This document shows, piece by piece, positions 25,731 to 35,401 of a stretch of DNA of 64,000 nucleotides (positions within the stretch are counted from its first letter, which is position 1; each line of letters begins with the position of its first letter). The position numbers were made by a program, and so were the translations under genes. Source of the stretch: an uncultured Pseudomonadota bacterium (GTDB lineage Bacteria > Pseudomonadota > Gammaproteobacteria > Burkholderiales > JALYOK01). The stretch is taken from assembly GCA_902826775.1 (NCBI GenBank), contig CADEHE010000002.1:470943-534942 (forward strand), given 5' to 3'. Under the pieces are notes generated by a model. The model was not told the origin of the DNA. It searched no databases and was given only the letters and a program-made list of their open reading frames with translations.

Positions 25731-26891
25731 ATGAAAAAAATAATCTTCGCGTGCGCACTGCTAGCCGCGACCGCAACCCACGCCGCCGATAGAATAAAAA
25801 TCGGCTTCATCTCCACGTTGAGCGGACCGAGCAGCGCGCTCGGCATCGACATCCGCGACGGCTTCAACTTGGCGCTGAAGCACGCGGGCGGAAAGTTCGG
25901 CGGCTTGGCCACCGAAATCATCAGCGCCGACGATCAGCAAAGTCCCGATGTCGGCAAGCAAGCCACCGAGCGCATGCTGAAGAAGGAGAAAGCCGACATT
26001 CTCACCGGCATCGTGTTCTCCAACGTCATGCTCGCGGTCGCGCCGTCTATTTTCCAAGCGAACACGATCTACATCAGCCCGAACACCGGCCCGTCGGAAC
26101 TCGCCGGGGAGAAATGCAACCCGCTGTTTTTCAACGTCGCTTTCCAGAACGAAGATCTGCACGGCGCCATGGGCAAGCACATGACGGACAAGGGTTACAA
26201 GAACGTGCTGGTGCTTGCGCCCAACTATCCCGGCGGTAAAGATTCCATTGCCGGCTTCAAGCGCCACTACAAAGGCACCATCGCCAGCGAAATTTGGACC
26301 AAGCTCGGCCAGCTCGACTACGCCGCCGAGATCGCGCAAGTGCGCGCGGCGAAGCCGGATGCGATGTACATCTTCCTGCCTGGCGGCATGGGTATCAACT
26401 TCATCAAGCAGTACAACCAGTCTGGGCTCAACAAAGAAGTACCGCTGTTCATGTCCGGCTTCTCCGCGGACGAAGACACGATACGCGCCACCGGCGACTC
26501 GTTGGTCGGACTGTACAACTCATCGCACTGGAACAAAGACATCGACAACGCGCAGAACAAGCGCTTCGTCGCTGACTTCCAGAAAGAGTACGGCCGCTTG
26601 CCTACCCTGTACGCCGCCCAAGGCTACGACGCCGGCAGTTTGGTCGATGCGGCGGTGCGCGAGGTTAAGGGAAACATCGAGGACAAGGAAAGTTTCCGCA
26701 AAGCGCTGCGGGCGGCCAACTTCAAGTCCCTACGCGGGGCATTCAAGTTCAATACCAATCAATTCCCGTTCCAAACGGTTTACTTGCGCCAAACCGTGAA
26801 AGAAGCCGACGGCAAAGTCGGCAACAAGATCATCGCGCCGATTTGGCAGAACCAAGGCGATGCGTATGCGGTGCAGTGCAAGATGAAGTAG
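25731..26891 (+). CDS. ABC transporter periplasmic binding protein, branched-chain amino acid type
   Basis: The 386-residue protein has a signal peptide (KKIIFACALLAATATHAAD) and a type I periplasmic-binding fold of the LivJ family: IKIGFISTLSGPSSALGIDIRDGFNLALKHAG, DDQQSPDVGKQATERML, and later FNTNQFPFQTVY. It binds an amino acid, amide or aromatic acid for a Liv-type importer. GGAGGAG sits just before the ATG at 25731; an upstream reading frame lacks a signal peptide. No permease or ATPase genes are adjacent; the livHMGF set lies at 36858-40224. Confidence 0.92.
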   Translation: MKKIIFACALLAATATHAADRIKIGFISTLSGPSSALGIDIRDGFNLALKHAGGKFGGLATEIISADDQQSPDVGKQATERMLKKEKADILTGIVFSNVMLAVAPSIFQANTIYISPNTGPSELAGEKCNPLFFNVAFQNEDLHGAMGKHMTDKGYKNVLVLAPNYPGGKDSIAGFKRHYKGTIASEIWTKLGQLDYAAEIAQVRAAKPDAMYIFLPGGMGINFIKQYNQSGLNKEVPLFMSGFSADEDTIRATGDSLVGLYNSSHWNKDIDNAQNKRFVADFQKEYGRLPTLYAAQGYDAGSLVDAAVREVKGNIEDKESFRKALRAANFKSLRGAFKFNTNQFPFQTVYLRQTVKEADGKVGNKIIAPIWQNQGDAYAVQCKMK

Positions 26892-26944
26892 TGGGTTAAC
26901 TACAAGGGGCCGTAGAACTCCTTACAGCGTGGCCACTCGGAACA

Positions 26945-28153
26945 CTACCTTCCCAGAACATCGCCGAAGAACACCCAGTTCTTGCCATCGAAGCGCTGCA
27001 AGCGCAATTGCTCGATCGGCTTATGGTCGGTTGGGCTGGTGTTGAGCACGATGCCGTCCAGGAACAATGGCATAGGCACGTTGCGCAAGCTCTGCGCTTG
27101 GCGCATCACGTTCTCGCGCGTCAAGTCGTCGCCGCACCGCTTCAGCACTTCGACGATTGCTTTCGCTGCGTTGTAGCCATACGCGGATTGATCGAGATCG
27201 TCGACCGCTTCCGGAAAGTACTGTTTCTGCCACGCGAAGAACTCCTGCATGCCTGGCTCGGTTGCCCACTGCGGGTCGGACGGGTCCTTGGCAAAGAACG
27301 CGCTGATGACGCCCACGCTCCTCTCTAACCCAGCGGGCTTGAGCGTCGCGTCAATCGAACCGGCGCTTGTGGTCATGATGCGCAGCGGGCGCCAACCGAT
27401 ATCCCAGATTTTTCGGATCGCTTGCGCGGCGAATTTCGGCGTAGCCGCCAACACCACGCTATCCGCGCCGGTGGCTTTCATGGAAATCACTTGCGAGTCG
27501 ACGTTGGTGTCCGCGACTTCGTAGCTCTCCTTTGCCACGATCGCTTGCGTGGCGCGCGTTCCGAACCCCTCGCTGAGTCCTTCAAGATAGGCTCTGCCGA
27601 TATCATCAGCCTGGTAAAGCACCGCAACTTTGGCGTTGGGCCGCTCTTGCAAGAGATACTGCGCGTAAACGCGGCCTTCGGACACGCCGTTCGGCAGCCA
27701 GCCCATGCTCCACGGATACTGGTTGTGATCGCCGACTTTTGGGCTCATGGTGGAGGCAAAAATCATCGGCACCTTTTTCGCGTTGGTGTACTTGATGACG
27801 GCACTGATGGGCGCAGTGCCGAGCGGTTGAAACAAGAACAGCACTTGCTCGTGCTCGATCAGCATACGCGTCTGCTCGACTGTCTTGGACGGGTTGAAGC
27901 CGTCGTCGAGACTAATCAGCTTGATCATGCGGCCGTTGATACCGCCTTCGGCGTTCACTTTCGCGAAGTACGCGCGGTGCGCACGCCCGGTGATGCCGAA
28001 GGCCGACACCGGGCCGCTGTAGGGCATGGTTTGGCCGATCTTGATTTCGGTCCCGCCGGCGCCGGGGTCGTATTTGCCGGCGGCAAATGCCACGACCGCC
28101 GACGACAGGCAGATCGTCGTAACCGCAAGCGCCTTACGCACGAGCTTGTCCAC
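26945..28153 (-). CDS. second Liv-type periplasmic binding protein
   Basis: The 402-residue protein starts with a signal peptide (ALAVTTICLSSAVVAFAAGKY) and the type I binding-protein hallmark IKIGQTMPYSGPVSAFGITGRAHRAYFAKVNAEGGINGRMIKLISLDDG, shown here in part. It ends WVFFGDVLGR, typical of aromatic- or urea-type Liv receptors. It is convergent with the first receptor (53 bp between stops) and equally lacks permease neighbours. The two receptors are clearly different in sequence, so they probably bind different ligands for shared or distant permeases. Confidence 0.92.
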   Translation of the reverse strand: MDKLVRKALAVTTICLSSAVVAFAAGKYDPGAGGTEIKIGQTMPYSGPVSAFGITGRAHRAYFAKVNAEGGINGRMIKLISLDDGFNPSKTVEQTRMLIEHEQVLFLFQPLGTAPISAVIKYTNAKKVPMIFASTMSPKVGDHNQYPWSMGWLPNGVSEGRVYAQYLLQERPNAKVAVLYQADDIGRAYLEGLSEGFGTRATQAIVAKESYEVADTNVDSQVISMKATGADSVVLAATPKFAAQAIRKIWDIGWRPLRIMTTSAGSIDATLKPAGLERSVGVISAFFAKDPSDPQWATEPGMQEFFAWQKQYFPEAVDDLDQSAYGYNAAKAIVEVLKRCGDDLTRENVMRQAQSLRNVPMPLFLDGIVLNTSPTDHKPIEQLRLQRFDGKNWVFFGDVLGR

Positions 28154-28335
28154 TGAACATCTCCGTCAGTTTTCGCCAGATCCGCCGATCAACATGCGCC
28201 GGCGACCGATGCGATGATGAGTTTCATAGGGCTTTCCTCCAATAGACGCGCAGTATCATCTTCAAAGCGCAAGCAATTCCCTCGACGCAAGACTGGGCCG
28301 CCCCCTACTGATCGGAGGGGATTGGCAGCCATCGC

Positions 28336-28866
28336 CTACCACTCCGAGATTTCCTCCCAGTCGCATTGCCCTCCTTCAGCCGTGAATCTGCATTTGTAGG
28401 TACCTTCGCCTTTCGCTTTGGCGTAAGGACCAGTGCCGCCGGTTATGGTGTATTTACCTTGCGTGGTCAACTCCCATGCGCCGCCTTCTTTTGTTATGGT
28501 CTTGTGGGTGCCTTCGTAGCGCACGAACTGTAGTCCGTCCTTGAATTTGTCTGTTTCAAAGCCGCGATGCGTTCCGGAGCCGGCTATTTCCTCGCCTTGC
28601 TCAATCATGGTTTGTTCGAAACCCTCCAGTGCCTTGTCGGAACTGACTACGTTTTTGCTGAGGATGACACTCTGGTATATTTCGTGCCCCGCCACGTCGC
28701 CATACGCAGATGACTGCCGCGAAAGCACGGCGATTGGCTTGTTGCTCCCTTTTCGTGCCTTCTTTTCCGCGGCGAAAATCTCTTCGCCACAGAACGCACC
28801 AAGCATGACCAGCGCGGCGCCAAACGCCCAGATCGTCACCTGCACATTCTTCCAACTGTTACGCAT
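28336..28866 (-). CDS. exported small beta-rich protein, allene-oxide-cyclase-like or lipocalin-like
   Basis: The 176-residue product has a hydrophobic N-terminal segment (IWAFGAALVMLGAFCGEEIFA) and a beta-strand rich remainder with GTGPYAKAKGEGTYKCRF, a pattern seen in small barrel proteins such as allene-oxide-cyclase-like domains (my guess). Two Cys near the end (KCRF, QCDW) may pair. The ATG at 28866 has GGAG seven bases upstream. The 73-codon gene upstream ends two bases before this ATG. Function unknown. Confidence 0.7.
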   Translation of the reverse strand: MRNSWKNVQVTIWAFGAALVMLGAFCGEEIFAAEKKARKGSNKPIAVLSRQSSAYGDVAGHEIYQSVILSKNVVSSDKALEGFEQTMIEQGEEIAGSGTHRGFETDKFKDGLQFVRYEGTHKTITKEGGAWELTTQGKYTITGGTGPYAKAKGEGTYKCRFTAEGGQCDWEEISEW

Positions 28867-28868
28867 CG

Positions 28869-29090
28869 TTAGCTCTCCTTTCGGTTGCGTTTTGAACGCG
28901 GTTTTAGCTCTTGTAGATCCATCAAGATCGCCCACAACTCATCCGCCGCGCGAAAGCCCCGTTGCCGTCCCGTTTGCGGGTCTTCACATACTCCGACAAG
29001 CTTCGCGGAACCGTTCGGCGTTCGCGCGTAGAGTCTGAGTATTAAGGTGCGGCGTTGATCCAATGGCACGCTCCAAGAACGTGCGGCCAA
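28869..29090 (-). CDS. small basic protein of unknown function
   Basis: The reading frame of 73 codons gives RRTLILRLYARTPNGSAKLVG, then CEDPQTGRQRGFRAADELWAIL, and ends in a Lys/Arg-rich tail. I recognise the general type, short proteobacterial proteins with 'DPxTGxxxGFRxADELWAIL', but not a function. The start is uncertain: TTG at 29090 has no good ribosome site and GTG at 29069 is possible. It is directly upstream of the barrel-like gene, with coding on the same strand and a 2-bp gap, so an operon is likely. Confidence 0.55.
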   Translation of the reverse strand: MAARSWSVPLDQRRTLILRLYARTPNGSAKLVGVCEDPQTGRQRGFRAADELWAILMDLQELKPRSKRNRKES

Positions 29091-29217
29091 GTTAGCGCTG
29101 GGGTTACTACGAATGAGCTACCGATTCGCAATCGGCTGCAAACTTAGGGGCGCAGCGATCAACGGTCGACTCCAGCCTATGAGCGGAGCATGTATCTGCC
29201 AGAGTATTGCCTGTCGA

Positions 29218-32200
29218 TTAGCCTTGGTTCTTATATACAGACCGATACATCTCCTCTGTATAGGCTGACGGCCGTACCCCGAGTGACACCGAGAGCGTCT
29301 GCCGCAAGCGGCGATACACGCTCAGCGCCTCGGCGTTGCGCTCTGCGTTGACATAGCAGCGCATCAGACCTTGATGGAAGCGCTCGAACAGCGGGTCCGC
29401 GTCGATGCCGCGCTGGTACAGGTTCGCTGCCTCGTCCCAAGCATGCTTTGCTTCATGAGCGCTGGCACTCGCTTCGATCAACTGGACAAACCTGCTGCGC
29501 AAGCGCTCGCGCGTCGGGATAGTCCAAGCAGCGTCACCGTCCGCTCCCAAGAATTCGCCCCGATAAAGTTCCAATGCGGCGTCGCGCTGCTCGGGATGCG
29601 CCGCGCACTGCTCGAACGCAAACGCATCAATCCAGACAAGATCGCGATTTAGGCTGATCTTGCCGTCCGCCACTTCGATCGTCTCCGTGCCGCCGAGTAG
29701 TTTGCGCAAGCGCGTGATCGCGACGTTCACCGACTTTGCCGCGGCATCGCCGTCTTCGTCCGGCCACAGGGCATCGATGAGTTTCTGTTCCGCAACGTCT
29801 CTGCCGCCGAAAACGATGAGCGCCTTGAGCAGCGCCAGCAGCCGCGCCGGCGGCTTGCGCGAGAATTTTGGTTGCGCGTCTTCAATCAAAATCTCGAACC
29901 GGCCCAGTGTCGAGATCTTCAGCTGCCAGGGCCAATCGATGTTTGCCGGCGAATTCGCGGGAATGTTCCAGCGCTTGATCAACCCTCTGGTCAAACCGAC
30001 TTCGATCTGAGCGTGCAGAGCGAAAGCGAACTGCCGCGGCAGCCAGGACGAGGCGAAACGCAGCGTTCCTGCCTTGATTTCGTTACGCGCATGCGCAAGC
30101 GCGCTGCACAGAAAAATCGTCGCGCTCTCCACATCCGCATTCCGAAGGGCGATCTCGGCCGCGCATTGGTCGAGGACGGCATCGAAGCAAGTGCAGATCG
30201 AGTCCTTGATGGTCGCACGAATGCGCTCGATGACATCGGTTGCGTCGCGCAACAAATGGGCATCGATGAGACGAATCGCCAGCAACACGCGGTGGAACAG
30301 CGATACCCAGTACAAGCCCATCGACTCGCTCACTTCACATGCCTCGCGCTGCAGCTTTGCTGCAGTGATGAAATCGCCGTCGGCGGCAATTAAGGCAGCT
30401 TCGGCGACACGAGCACTCATGACCGTATACGGCGTTGTGGTTCCCCAGCGGCCTTGCAGTGTACGAAACAGATCGCGCGCGCGGCTACGGCTACCACCGA
30501 TTGTCAACGCCACAATCGCCCAAGCCGCATGAATCTGCTCCACCGAGGAGGAATGACACAACCGGCCGATGTCCGCCGCTCGGACAAGCTCTGCGGCTGC
30601 CTCCGCAAACTCCCCTCGCATCAAACACCATCTGCCCATCCATCCCAGGGCAAACACCTCGCGCATGGTTGAAATCGTCTCTTGCTCAACAGCCACCTTG
30701 AGAATCGAATGGATCCTGGCCCCCACATCGGGGTTGGCCGTGGAAATCGAGTGGTGTAAGACGAGATCGCCGGCATTCAAGATGTCGTCACTGCCAAGCT
30801 CGCCGGTGAGCAGGCGTTCGCTCAGCCAAGTCACCGCGTCGTCGACGAAGCGCCCGCCCCCGCGCCAGTGCAAAGCCATCACGAGATACGTCGACCAAAC
30901 CACCAAGCCGAGCGAGCGGTCGGCAAACACTCTATTGCGTGCCAGCACCGCTTCGAAGCGCGTGAACCAGCGCTCATAGGTACTCAGTGCATCACCGAGC
31001 CAGAATACCGAGTCAGCGAGCATGAGCATCGAATAGTAGGTGCCCGCTTCGTCGTTCGCCTCGGTAAACGATGCATACGCGATCTCGAAGTGCTCGCGCG
31101 CACTGCGCGGATCACTGAGAGTAAGCCCGACGCCGCGCCAGTGGCACAGCCAGGGATCAGCTTGCACGATCACTTCGGGAAAAGGCTTTAGCCAATCGTT
31201 CAGGGTTTGCCAGCGGCCTTGCTCGTACAAGGCGAAAGCGCGCTCGCGCACAAGCTTGGCGGCACCATCCCACCGCTGAGCCTGTTGCAAGCAATGCAAT
31301 GCTTCGGAGACTAGGCCGACGCGCTCCAAGATGGACGCCGCTTCAGCGCGCAGCGCCTTTAGTTCGTGCTGATCAAAGCGCAGCGGCAGTTGCGCCAAAA
31401 GATAGTCGCGAAAGAGATCATGAAACTGGTAGGTCGACTCGATACCGCTCTTGCGATCGATGAAGTACTGCTTGCGGTGCAGCGCTTCGAGGTGTTCGCC
31501 CGCGTTTTCATCGCCAGTAATTGAGATTGCCATCGACGCCGACACCGACGGAAACAACGCGGTGCGCAGCAACAGATCTTGGACTTCAGCCTTCTCTCGC
31601 AGGAAAATCTCATTCGCGAAGTACTCGAACAGTGACTCTCGCGATTGAGCGTCGGCCGCGATCGCCTCCGAACGCACCCCGGCGCGCGCAAGCATGAGCG
31701 TCAGGCCCGCGGCCCAGCCATCCGCCAAGCGATGGAAACGAGCCGCGCGTGCGCGATCATCGATGCCGGCGCGTTGCGCGATGGCGCTAGATTCTCTCTC
31801 AGTCAGCCGCAGTTGCTCCCAAGACAGCAGCTGTAACTCTCCGTGTGCGACCAACCGCGAGAACACAGATGGTGGCTCATGCCTGCTGATCGCGATCAGT
31901 CCGATACCCTGTGGAACGTGCCGGCTTGCCTCGCGCAGAATAAATTCAAAGTATTCGCCAGCAGCGTCTTGGCAGTTGTCCATCACCAACACGCTTGAAT
32001 TTGCCAAGCGCGCGAAGAAGTCCTGGAAAAAACGTCGCGTGAATCCAGCAAGATCCGCGGCGTAGACTGAAGTAAAGAGCGGTAAGCGCAGCTTCTTCTT
32101 AGGGTTGTGCTGCTTCGCAAGCTCGATCAGGTAGTAGAACAAGCTGGCCGGATCGCGATCGCCCTCGTCGACCTGGTACCACCACACCGGCGTGTCGCTT

Positions 32201-32373
32201 GCTTCAAGGTAGCTCGCTATTAGCGTTGTCTTGCCGGCGCCAGGCGGGCCGGCGACCCAGACGAGTGGAGCACACCGCGCATTGTCGAGTAGCCGGAACA
32301 AACGCTCGCGCGCGACCGCGTTGTGCACGCGCGGGCCGGTGAGTTTGGCAAGGGTTGGTCGTGCTTTGGGCAA
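29218..32373 (-). CDS. STAND-type ATPase regulator with C-terminal wHTH-BTAD domains
   Basis: The 1051-residue protein begins like MalT/LuxR-family STAND regulators: a P-loop GPPGAGKTTL at residues 42-51, VWWYQVDEGDRDPASLFYYL, and SVLVMDNCQ for Walker B. A long TPR-like helical middle follows. From residue 818 a winged-helix OmpR/SARP-type domain (LKISTLGRFEI... RLLALLKAL... SVNVAITRLRKLLG) precedes a BTAD domain (about 918-1050, DALELYRGEFL-like, then ERFHQGLMRCY). It senses an unknown ligand through ATP-dependent assembly and activates transcription. Usual SARP regulators have these DNA-binding and BTAD parts at the N-terminus; here they close the protein. Confidence 0.85.
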   Translation of the reverse strand: MPKARPTLAKLTGPRVHNAVARERLFRLLDNARCAPLVWVAGPPGAGKTTLIASYLEASDTPVWWYQVDEGDRDPASLFYYLIELAKQHNPKKKLRLPLFTSVYAADLAGFTRRFFQDFFARLANSSVLVMDNCQDAAGEYFEFILREASRHVPQGIGLIAISRHEPPSVFSRLVAHGELQLLSWEQLRLTERESSAIAQRAGIDDRARAARFHRLADGWAAGLTLMLARAGVRSEAIAADAQSRESLFEYFANEIFLREKAEVQDLLLRTALFPSVSASMAISITGDENAGEHLEALHRKQYFIDRKSGIESTYQFHDLFRDYLLAQLPLRFDQHELKALRAEAASILERVGLVSEALHCLQQAQRWDGAAKLVRERAFALYEQGRWQTLNDWLKPFPEVIVQADPWLCHWRGVGLTLSDPRSAREHFEIAYASFTEANDEAGTYYSMLMLADSVFWLGDALSTYERWFTRFEAVLARNRVFADRSLGLVVWSTYLVMALHWRGGGRFVDDAVTWLSERLLTGELGSDDILNAGDLVLHHSISTANPDVGARIHSILKVAVEQETISTMREVFALGWMGRWCLMRGEFAEAAAELVRAADIGRLCHSSSVEQIHAAWAIVALTIGGSRSRARDLFRTLQGRWGTTTPYTVMSARVAEAALIAADGDFITAAKLQREACEVSESMGLYWVSLFHRVLLAIRLIDAHLLRDATDVIERIRATIKDSICTCFDAVLDQCAAEIALRNADVESATIFLCSALAHARNEIKAGTLRFASSWLPRQFAFALHAQIEVGLTRGLIKRWNIPANSPANIDWPWQLKISTLGRFEILIEDAQPKFSRKPPARLLALLKALIVFGGRDVAEQKLIDALWPDEDGDAAAKSVNVAITRLRKLLGGTETIEVADGKISLNRDLVWIDAFAFEQCAAHPEQRDAALELYRGEFLGADGDAAWTIPTRERLRSRFVQLIEASASAHEAKHAWDEAANLYQRGIDADPLFERFHQGLMRCYVNAERNAEALSVYRRLRQTLSVSLGVRPSAYTEEMYRSVYKNQG

Positions 32374-32522
32374 GACGCTGCCTCCGCGAAAGCGCTCTGA
32401 GCAGAATAGCTATCTTCGCGAAGAACAGAAGGATAGGCAAGATAGGCGGTACCAATCAAAGCACGCCAGCATCGAGCGCACGCGCCATGGGAACAATGCA
32501 ACCCGCTGCTCTTCCACCTCTC

Positions 32523-32570
32523 AACACGCTGCGTGCCGCCAACTTCAAGTCACTACGCGATGCGGTTTGA
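32523..32570 (+). pseudogene. possible relic of a Liv-type receptor gene
   Basis: A 48-base stretch ending in TGA reads N-T-L-R-A-A-N-F-K-S-L-R-D-A-V and matches the receptor gene at 26701-26750 (KALRAANFKSLRGAF) in both protein and DNA (about 32 of 37 bases over the core). It lies in the 247-bp gap between the STAND and LysR genes, without a start codon or a full gene. A fragment left by a past duplication or rearrangement is the simplest explanation; chance is not excluded. Confidence 0.35.
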
Positions 32571-32620
32571 CTGAGCCAAATGAGCGATGCGCAACCCAGC
32601 CATGTAACTCGAGAAAGACC

Positions 32621-33553
32621 TCACGCCGCGAAATTGTCGATAATCAACCCCCGCAACCACTGATTGGCCGGTTCCCGGTGCAACTTGGCATGCCAGAAGA
32701 TGTTGATGGCAATTTCCGGCAGCGTAGCGGGATGCGGCACGATGCTCAGACCGAACGGCTCGACCATTTCTCTGGCCAGTCGCTCGGGCACCGTGGCAAT
32801 CAAATCGGTGCTCTGCAGAATGTGACCAACGCCCACGTAATGGGGTACCGTGAGACGGATATTGCGCTCGACGCCGCTGCGCTCAAGTAGCTCGTCCACC
32901 TTGCCGTGACCGGTGCCCGCCGAGATGATCATCAGATGCGCCGCCGAGCTGAACTCAGCTAGTGAGATGCGCTTCTTATCGAGACGATGGCCTTTTTTCA
33001 GCAGGCACACGTAACGTTGCAGGAACAAACGCCGCTGGAAGAAACCGGCCTTGAGCTGGGGCAGCAGACCGATGGCGAGGTCCACTTTGCCTGCTTCCAT
33101 CTCGTCGCGCAAATTCACCGCCGCGTTGCGGACCGTACTGATGGTGACGCCTGCAGCGGCGCGCGATAACAACCGCATCAGACCCGGCAGAAAGTAAATC
33201 TCACCAATGTCGGTCATGCCGATGGTGAACGCGCGATTCGCTACGGTGGGATCGAAACTGCTGCGCTGGTTGAGCGCGCTGTGGATCGCCGCGAGCGCAT
33301 GCGTGACGGGCTCGGACAACTGTACGGCAAAGGGCGTCGGTTGCATCCCGCTTGGCGTGCGCAAGAACAACTCATCGCCCAGCAGCTTGCGCAAGCGCGC
33401 CAGCGCGTTGCTGACGGCCGGCTGCGTGATGCCTAGATTCTCCGCCACTTTGGCCACACGCCGCTCGGCGAGGAGCTGGCTGAACACCACGAGCAGATTG
33501 AGATCGAGGTCTTGCAGCTCAATGCGTGCTCTATTCACAAGCCAGCCATTCAC
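32621..33553 (-). CDS. LysR-family transcriptional regulator
   Basis: The 310-residue protein has the LysR HTH near residues 30-60 (RRVAKVAENLGITQPAVSNALARLRKLLGDELFLRT) and the LysR substrate-binding domain after it (FTIGMTDIGEIYFLPGLM, TVRNAAVNLRDEMEAGKVDLAIG). The DELFLRTPSGM turn is like that of the NahR/NodD/LinR branch, which control aromatic catabolism. It starts at GTG 33553 (another GTG at 33538), and is divergent from the ring-hydroxylating oxygenase gene across a ~100-bp gap that should hold its operator. Regulation of the oxygenase is likely. Confidence 0.9.
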   Translation of the reverse strand: MNGWLVNRARIELQDLDLNLLVVFSQLLAERRVAKVAENLGITQPAVSNALARLRKLLGDELFLRTPSGMQPTPFAVQLSEPVTHALAAIHSALNQRSSFDPTVANRAFTIGMTDIGEIYFLPGLMRLLSRAAAGVTISTVRNAAVNLRDEMEAGKVDLAIGLLPQLKAGFFQRRLFLQRYVCLLKKGHRLDKKRISLAEFSSAAHLMIISAGTGHGKVDELLERSGVERNIRLTVPHYVGVGHILQSTDLIATVPERLAREMVEPFGLSIVPHPATLPEIAINIFWHAKLHREPANQWLRGLIIDNFAA

Positions 33554-33655
33554 AAGAGTGATGTAGGATATTCACTGGATCATATTGGCTAATCTTCAGC
33601 CGCAATGCAAGCTACGCGGTTTCTGCAATCGGCTTGCTTGCATAGGCAAAGCGTC

Positions 33656-34918
33656 ATGAACCAAACGTCTAGCATCTTTCCGCGCTCGCCCCAGTGGGAG
33701 AGTGACGGCACGCACCGCATCCCATTCGTGGCGTACACGAACGAAGAGCTGTACCAGCGCGAGCTCGAACGCTTCTTCTACAAATCGCACTGGTGCTACG
33801 TCGGCTTGGAAGCGGAGATTCCGAACACGGGCGACTTCAAGCGCACGGCGATCGGCGAACGCTCCGTCATCATGGTGCGCGATGCGCAAGGCGCAATCAA
33901 CGTCGTCGAGAACATCTGCGCGCACCGCGGCATGCGTTTCTGCCGCGAGCGCCACGGCAATCGCAAGGAGTTCGTTTGCCCCTATCACCAGTGGAGCTAC
34001 ACGCTCAAGGGCGATCTGCAGGGCGTGCCGTTTCGCCGCGGCGTGAAGCAGGACGGCCAAGTCTACGGCGGCATGCCGGCGGACTTCAAGACCAGCGATC
34101 ACGGTTTGACCAAACTGAAGGTTGCGACGCGCGGCGGCGTGGTGTTCGCTTCCTTCGACCACGAGGTCGAGCCCCTTGAAGACTACCTCGGCCCGACGGT
34201 CCTCAAATATTTCGACCGCTTGTTCAACGGCCGCAGACTGACAATCCTCGGCTACAACCGCCAGCGCATTCCCGGCAACTGGAAGTTGATGCAAGAGAAC
34301 ATCAAAGACCCCTACCACCCCGGGCTGCTGCATACCTGGTTCGTCACCTTCGGCCTGTGGCGCGCGGATAACAAGTCGCAACTCAAGATGGACGCCAAGC
34401 ATCGCCACGCAGCGATGATCTCCACGCGCGGCCAAGGCGGCAAAGCGGCGCAGGTAACGGACGTCTCCAGCTTCAAGGAAAGCATGAAACTGCACGATCC
34501 GAGTTTTCTCGATGTCGTGCCCGAAGCTTGGTGGGGCAAGCCGAGCGTGGTGATGACGACAATTTTTCCAAGCGTCATTTTCCAGCAGCAAGTTAACAGC
34601 GTTTCCACGCGCCACATCCAACCAAGCGGCCACGGCGCATTCGATTTCGTTTGGACGCACTTCGGCTTCGACGACGACAGCGAGGAGATGACGCTACGCC
34701 GCTTGCGTCAAGCCAACTTATTCGGACCGGCCGGCTTCGTTTCGGCCGATGACGGCGAAGTGATCGAGTTCTCGCAACAAGCGTTCGAGAGCAAACCGTT
34801 TCATCGTGCGCTCGCCGAGTTGGGCGGACACGAAGTCGAAGACACCAAGCACATGGTGACCGAGACTTTGATCCGCGGCATGTACCGCTATTGGCGTGAA
34901 GTGATGGAGGCGACGTAG
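33656..34918 (+). CDS. aromatic ring-hydroxylating dioxygenase, alpha subunit
   Basis: The 420-residue protein has a Rieske [2Fe-2S] site, [11 protein letters not shown] plus CPYHQWSY (Cys-His and Cys-His), and the mononuclear iron triad in [15 protein letters not shown] (Asp-His-His with the bridging Asp). This is the catalytic subunit that inserts O2 into an aromatic acid or hydrocarbon. Substrate is uncertain; salicylate-, anthranilate- and halobenzoate-type enzymes look similar. ATG at 33656 is chosen because it opens a family-like N-terminus ([13 protein letters not shown]). Beta subunit and ferredoxin follow; no reductase gene is in the window. Confidence 0.92.
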   Translation: MNQTSSIFPRSPQWESDGTHRIPFVAYTNEELYQRELERFFYKSHWCYVGLEAEIPNTGDFKRTAIGERSVIMVRDAQGAINVVENICAHRGMRFCRERHGNRKEFVCPYHQWSYTLKGDLQGVPFRRGVKQDGQVYGGMPADFKTSDHGLTKLKVATRGGVVFASFDHEVEPLEDYLGPTVLKYFDRLFNGRRLTILGYNRQRIPGNWKLMQENIKDPYHPGLLHTWFVTFGLWRADNKSQLKMDAKHRHAAMISTRGQGGKAAQVTDVSSFKESMKLHDPSFLDVVPEAWWGKPSVVMTTIFPSVIFQQQVNSVSTRHIQPSGHGAFDFVWTHFGFDDDSEEMTLRRLRQANLFGPAGFVSADDGEVIEFSQQAFESKPFHRALAELGGHEVEDTKHMVTETLIRGMYRYWREVMEAT

Positions 34919-35394
34919 TGCGCATCGATTTCGAAGACTACTTCGCGCTGACGCAGCTCTACGCCGACTACGCCGCGATTGTGGACAGCGGAAAATATGA
35001 TCTGTGGCCGGATTTCTTCACCGACGACTGCATCTACCGCCTGCAGCCGAGAGAAAACTACGAGCGCGGCTTCCCGCTCGCCACGCTGTCGTTCACCAGC
35101 AAAGGCATGCTCAAGGATCGCGTCTACGGCATACAGGAAACGCTGTTTCACGATCCGTATTACCAGCGCCATATCGTCGGCAGCCCAGTCGTGCGCAAAG
35201 CGGACGCCGAACGCCTCGAGTGTGAAGCCAACTACGCGGTGTTTCGCACCAAGCTCTCCGATGCCTCGACGGTATTCAACGTGGGGCGCTATATCGATAC
35301 AATTGTGCGCACGCCTGCAGGGTTGAAATTCGCATCACGCCAGTGCATCTACGACAGCGAGATGATTCCCAACTCCATCATTTACCCGATCTGA
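34918..35394 (+). CDS. aromatic ring-hydroxylating dioxygenase, beta subunit
   Basis: The 158-residue protein fits the small SnoaL/NTF2-like beta subunit: [39 protein letters not shown], then [18 protein letters not shown] at the end. It assembles with alpha into an alpha3-beta3 hexamer and has a structural role. The start is GTG at 34918, sharing one base with the alpha stop (TAGTG), so the two are translationally coupled. Confidence 0.9.
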   Translation: MRIDFEDYFALTQLYADYAAIVDSGKYDLWPDFFTDDCIYRLQPRENYERGFPLATLSFTSKGMLKDRVYGIQETLFHDPYYQRHIVGSPVVRKADAERLECEANYAVFRTKLSDASTVFNVGRYIDTIVRTPAGLKFASRQCIYDSEMIPNSIIYPI

Positions 35395-35401
35395 GAGCGA
35401 G

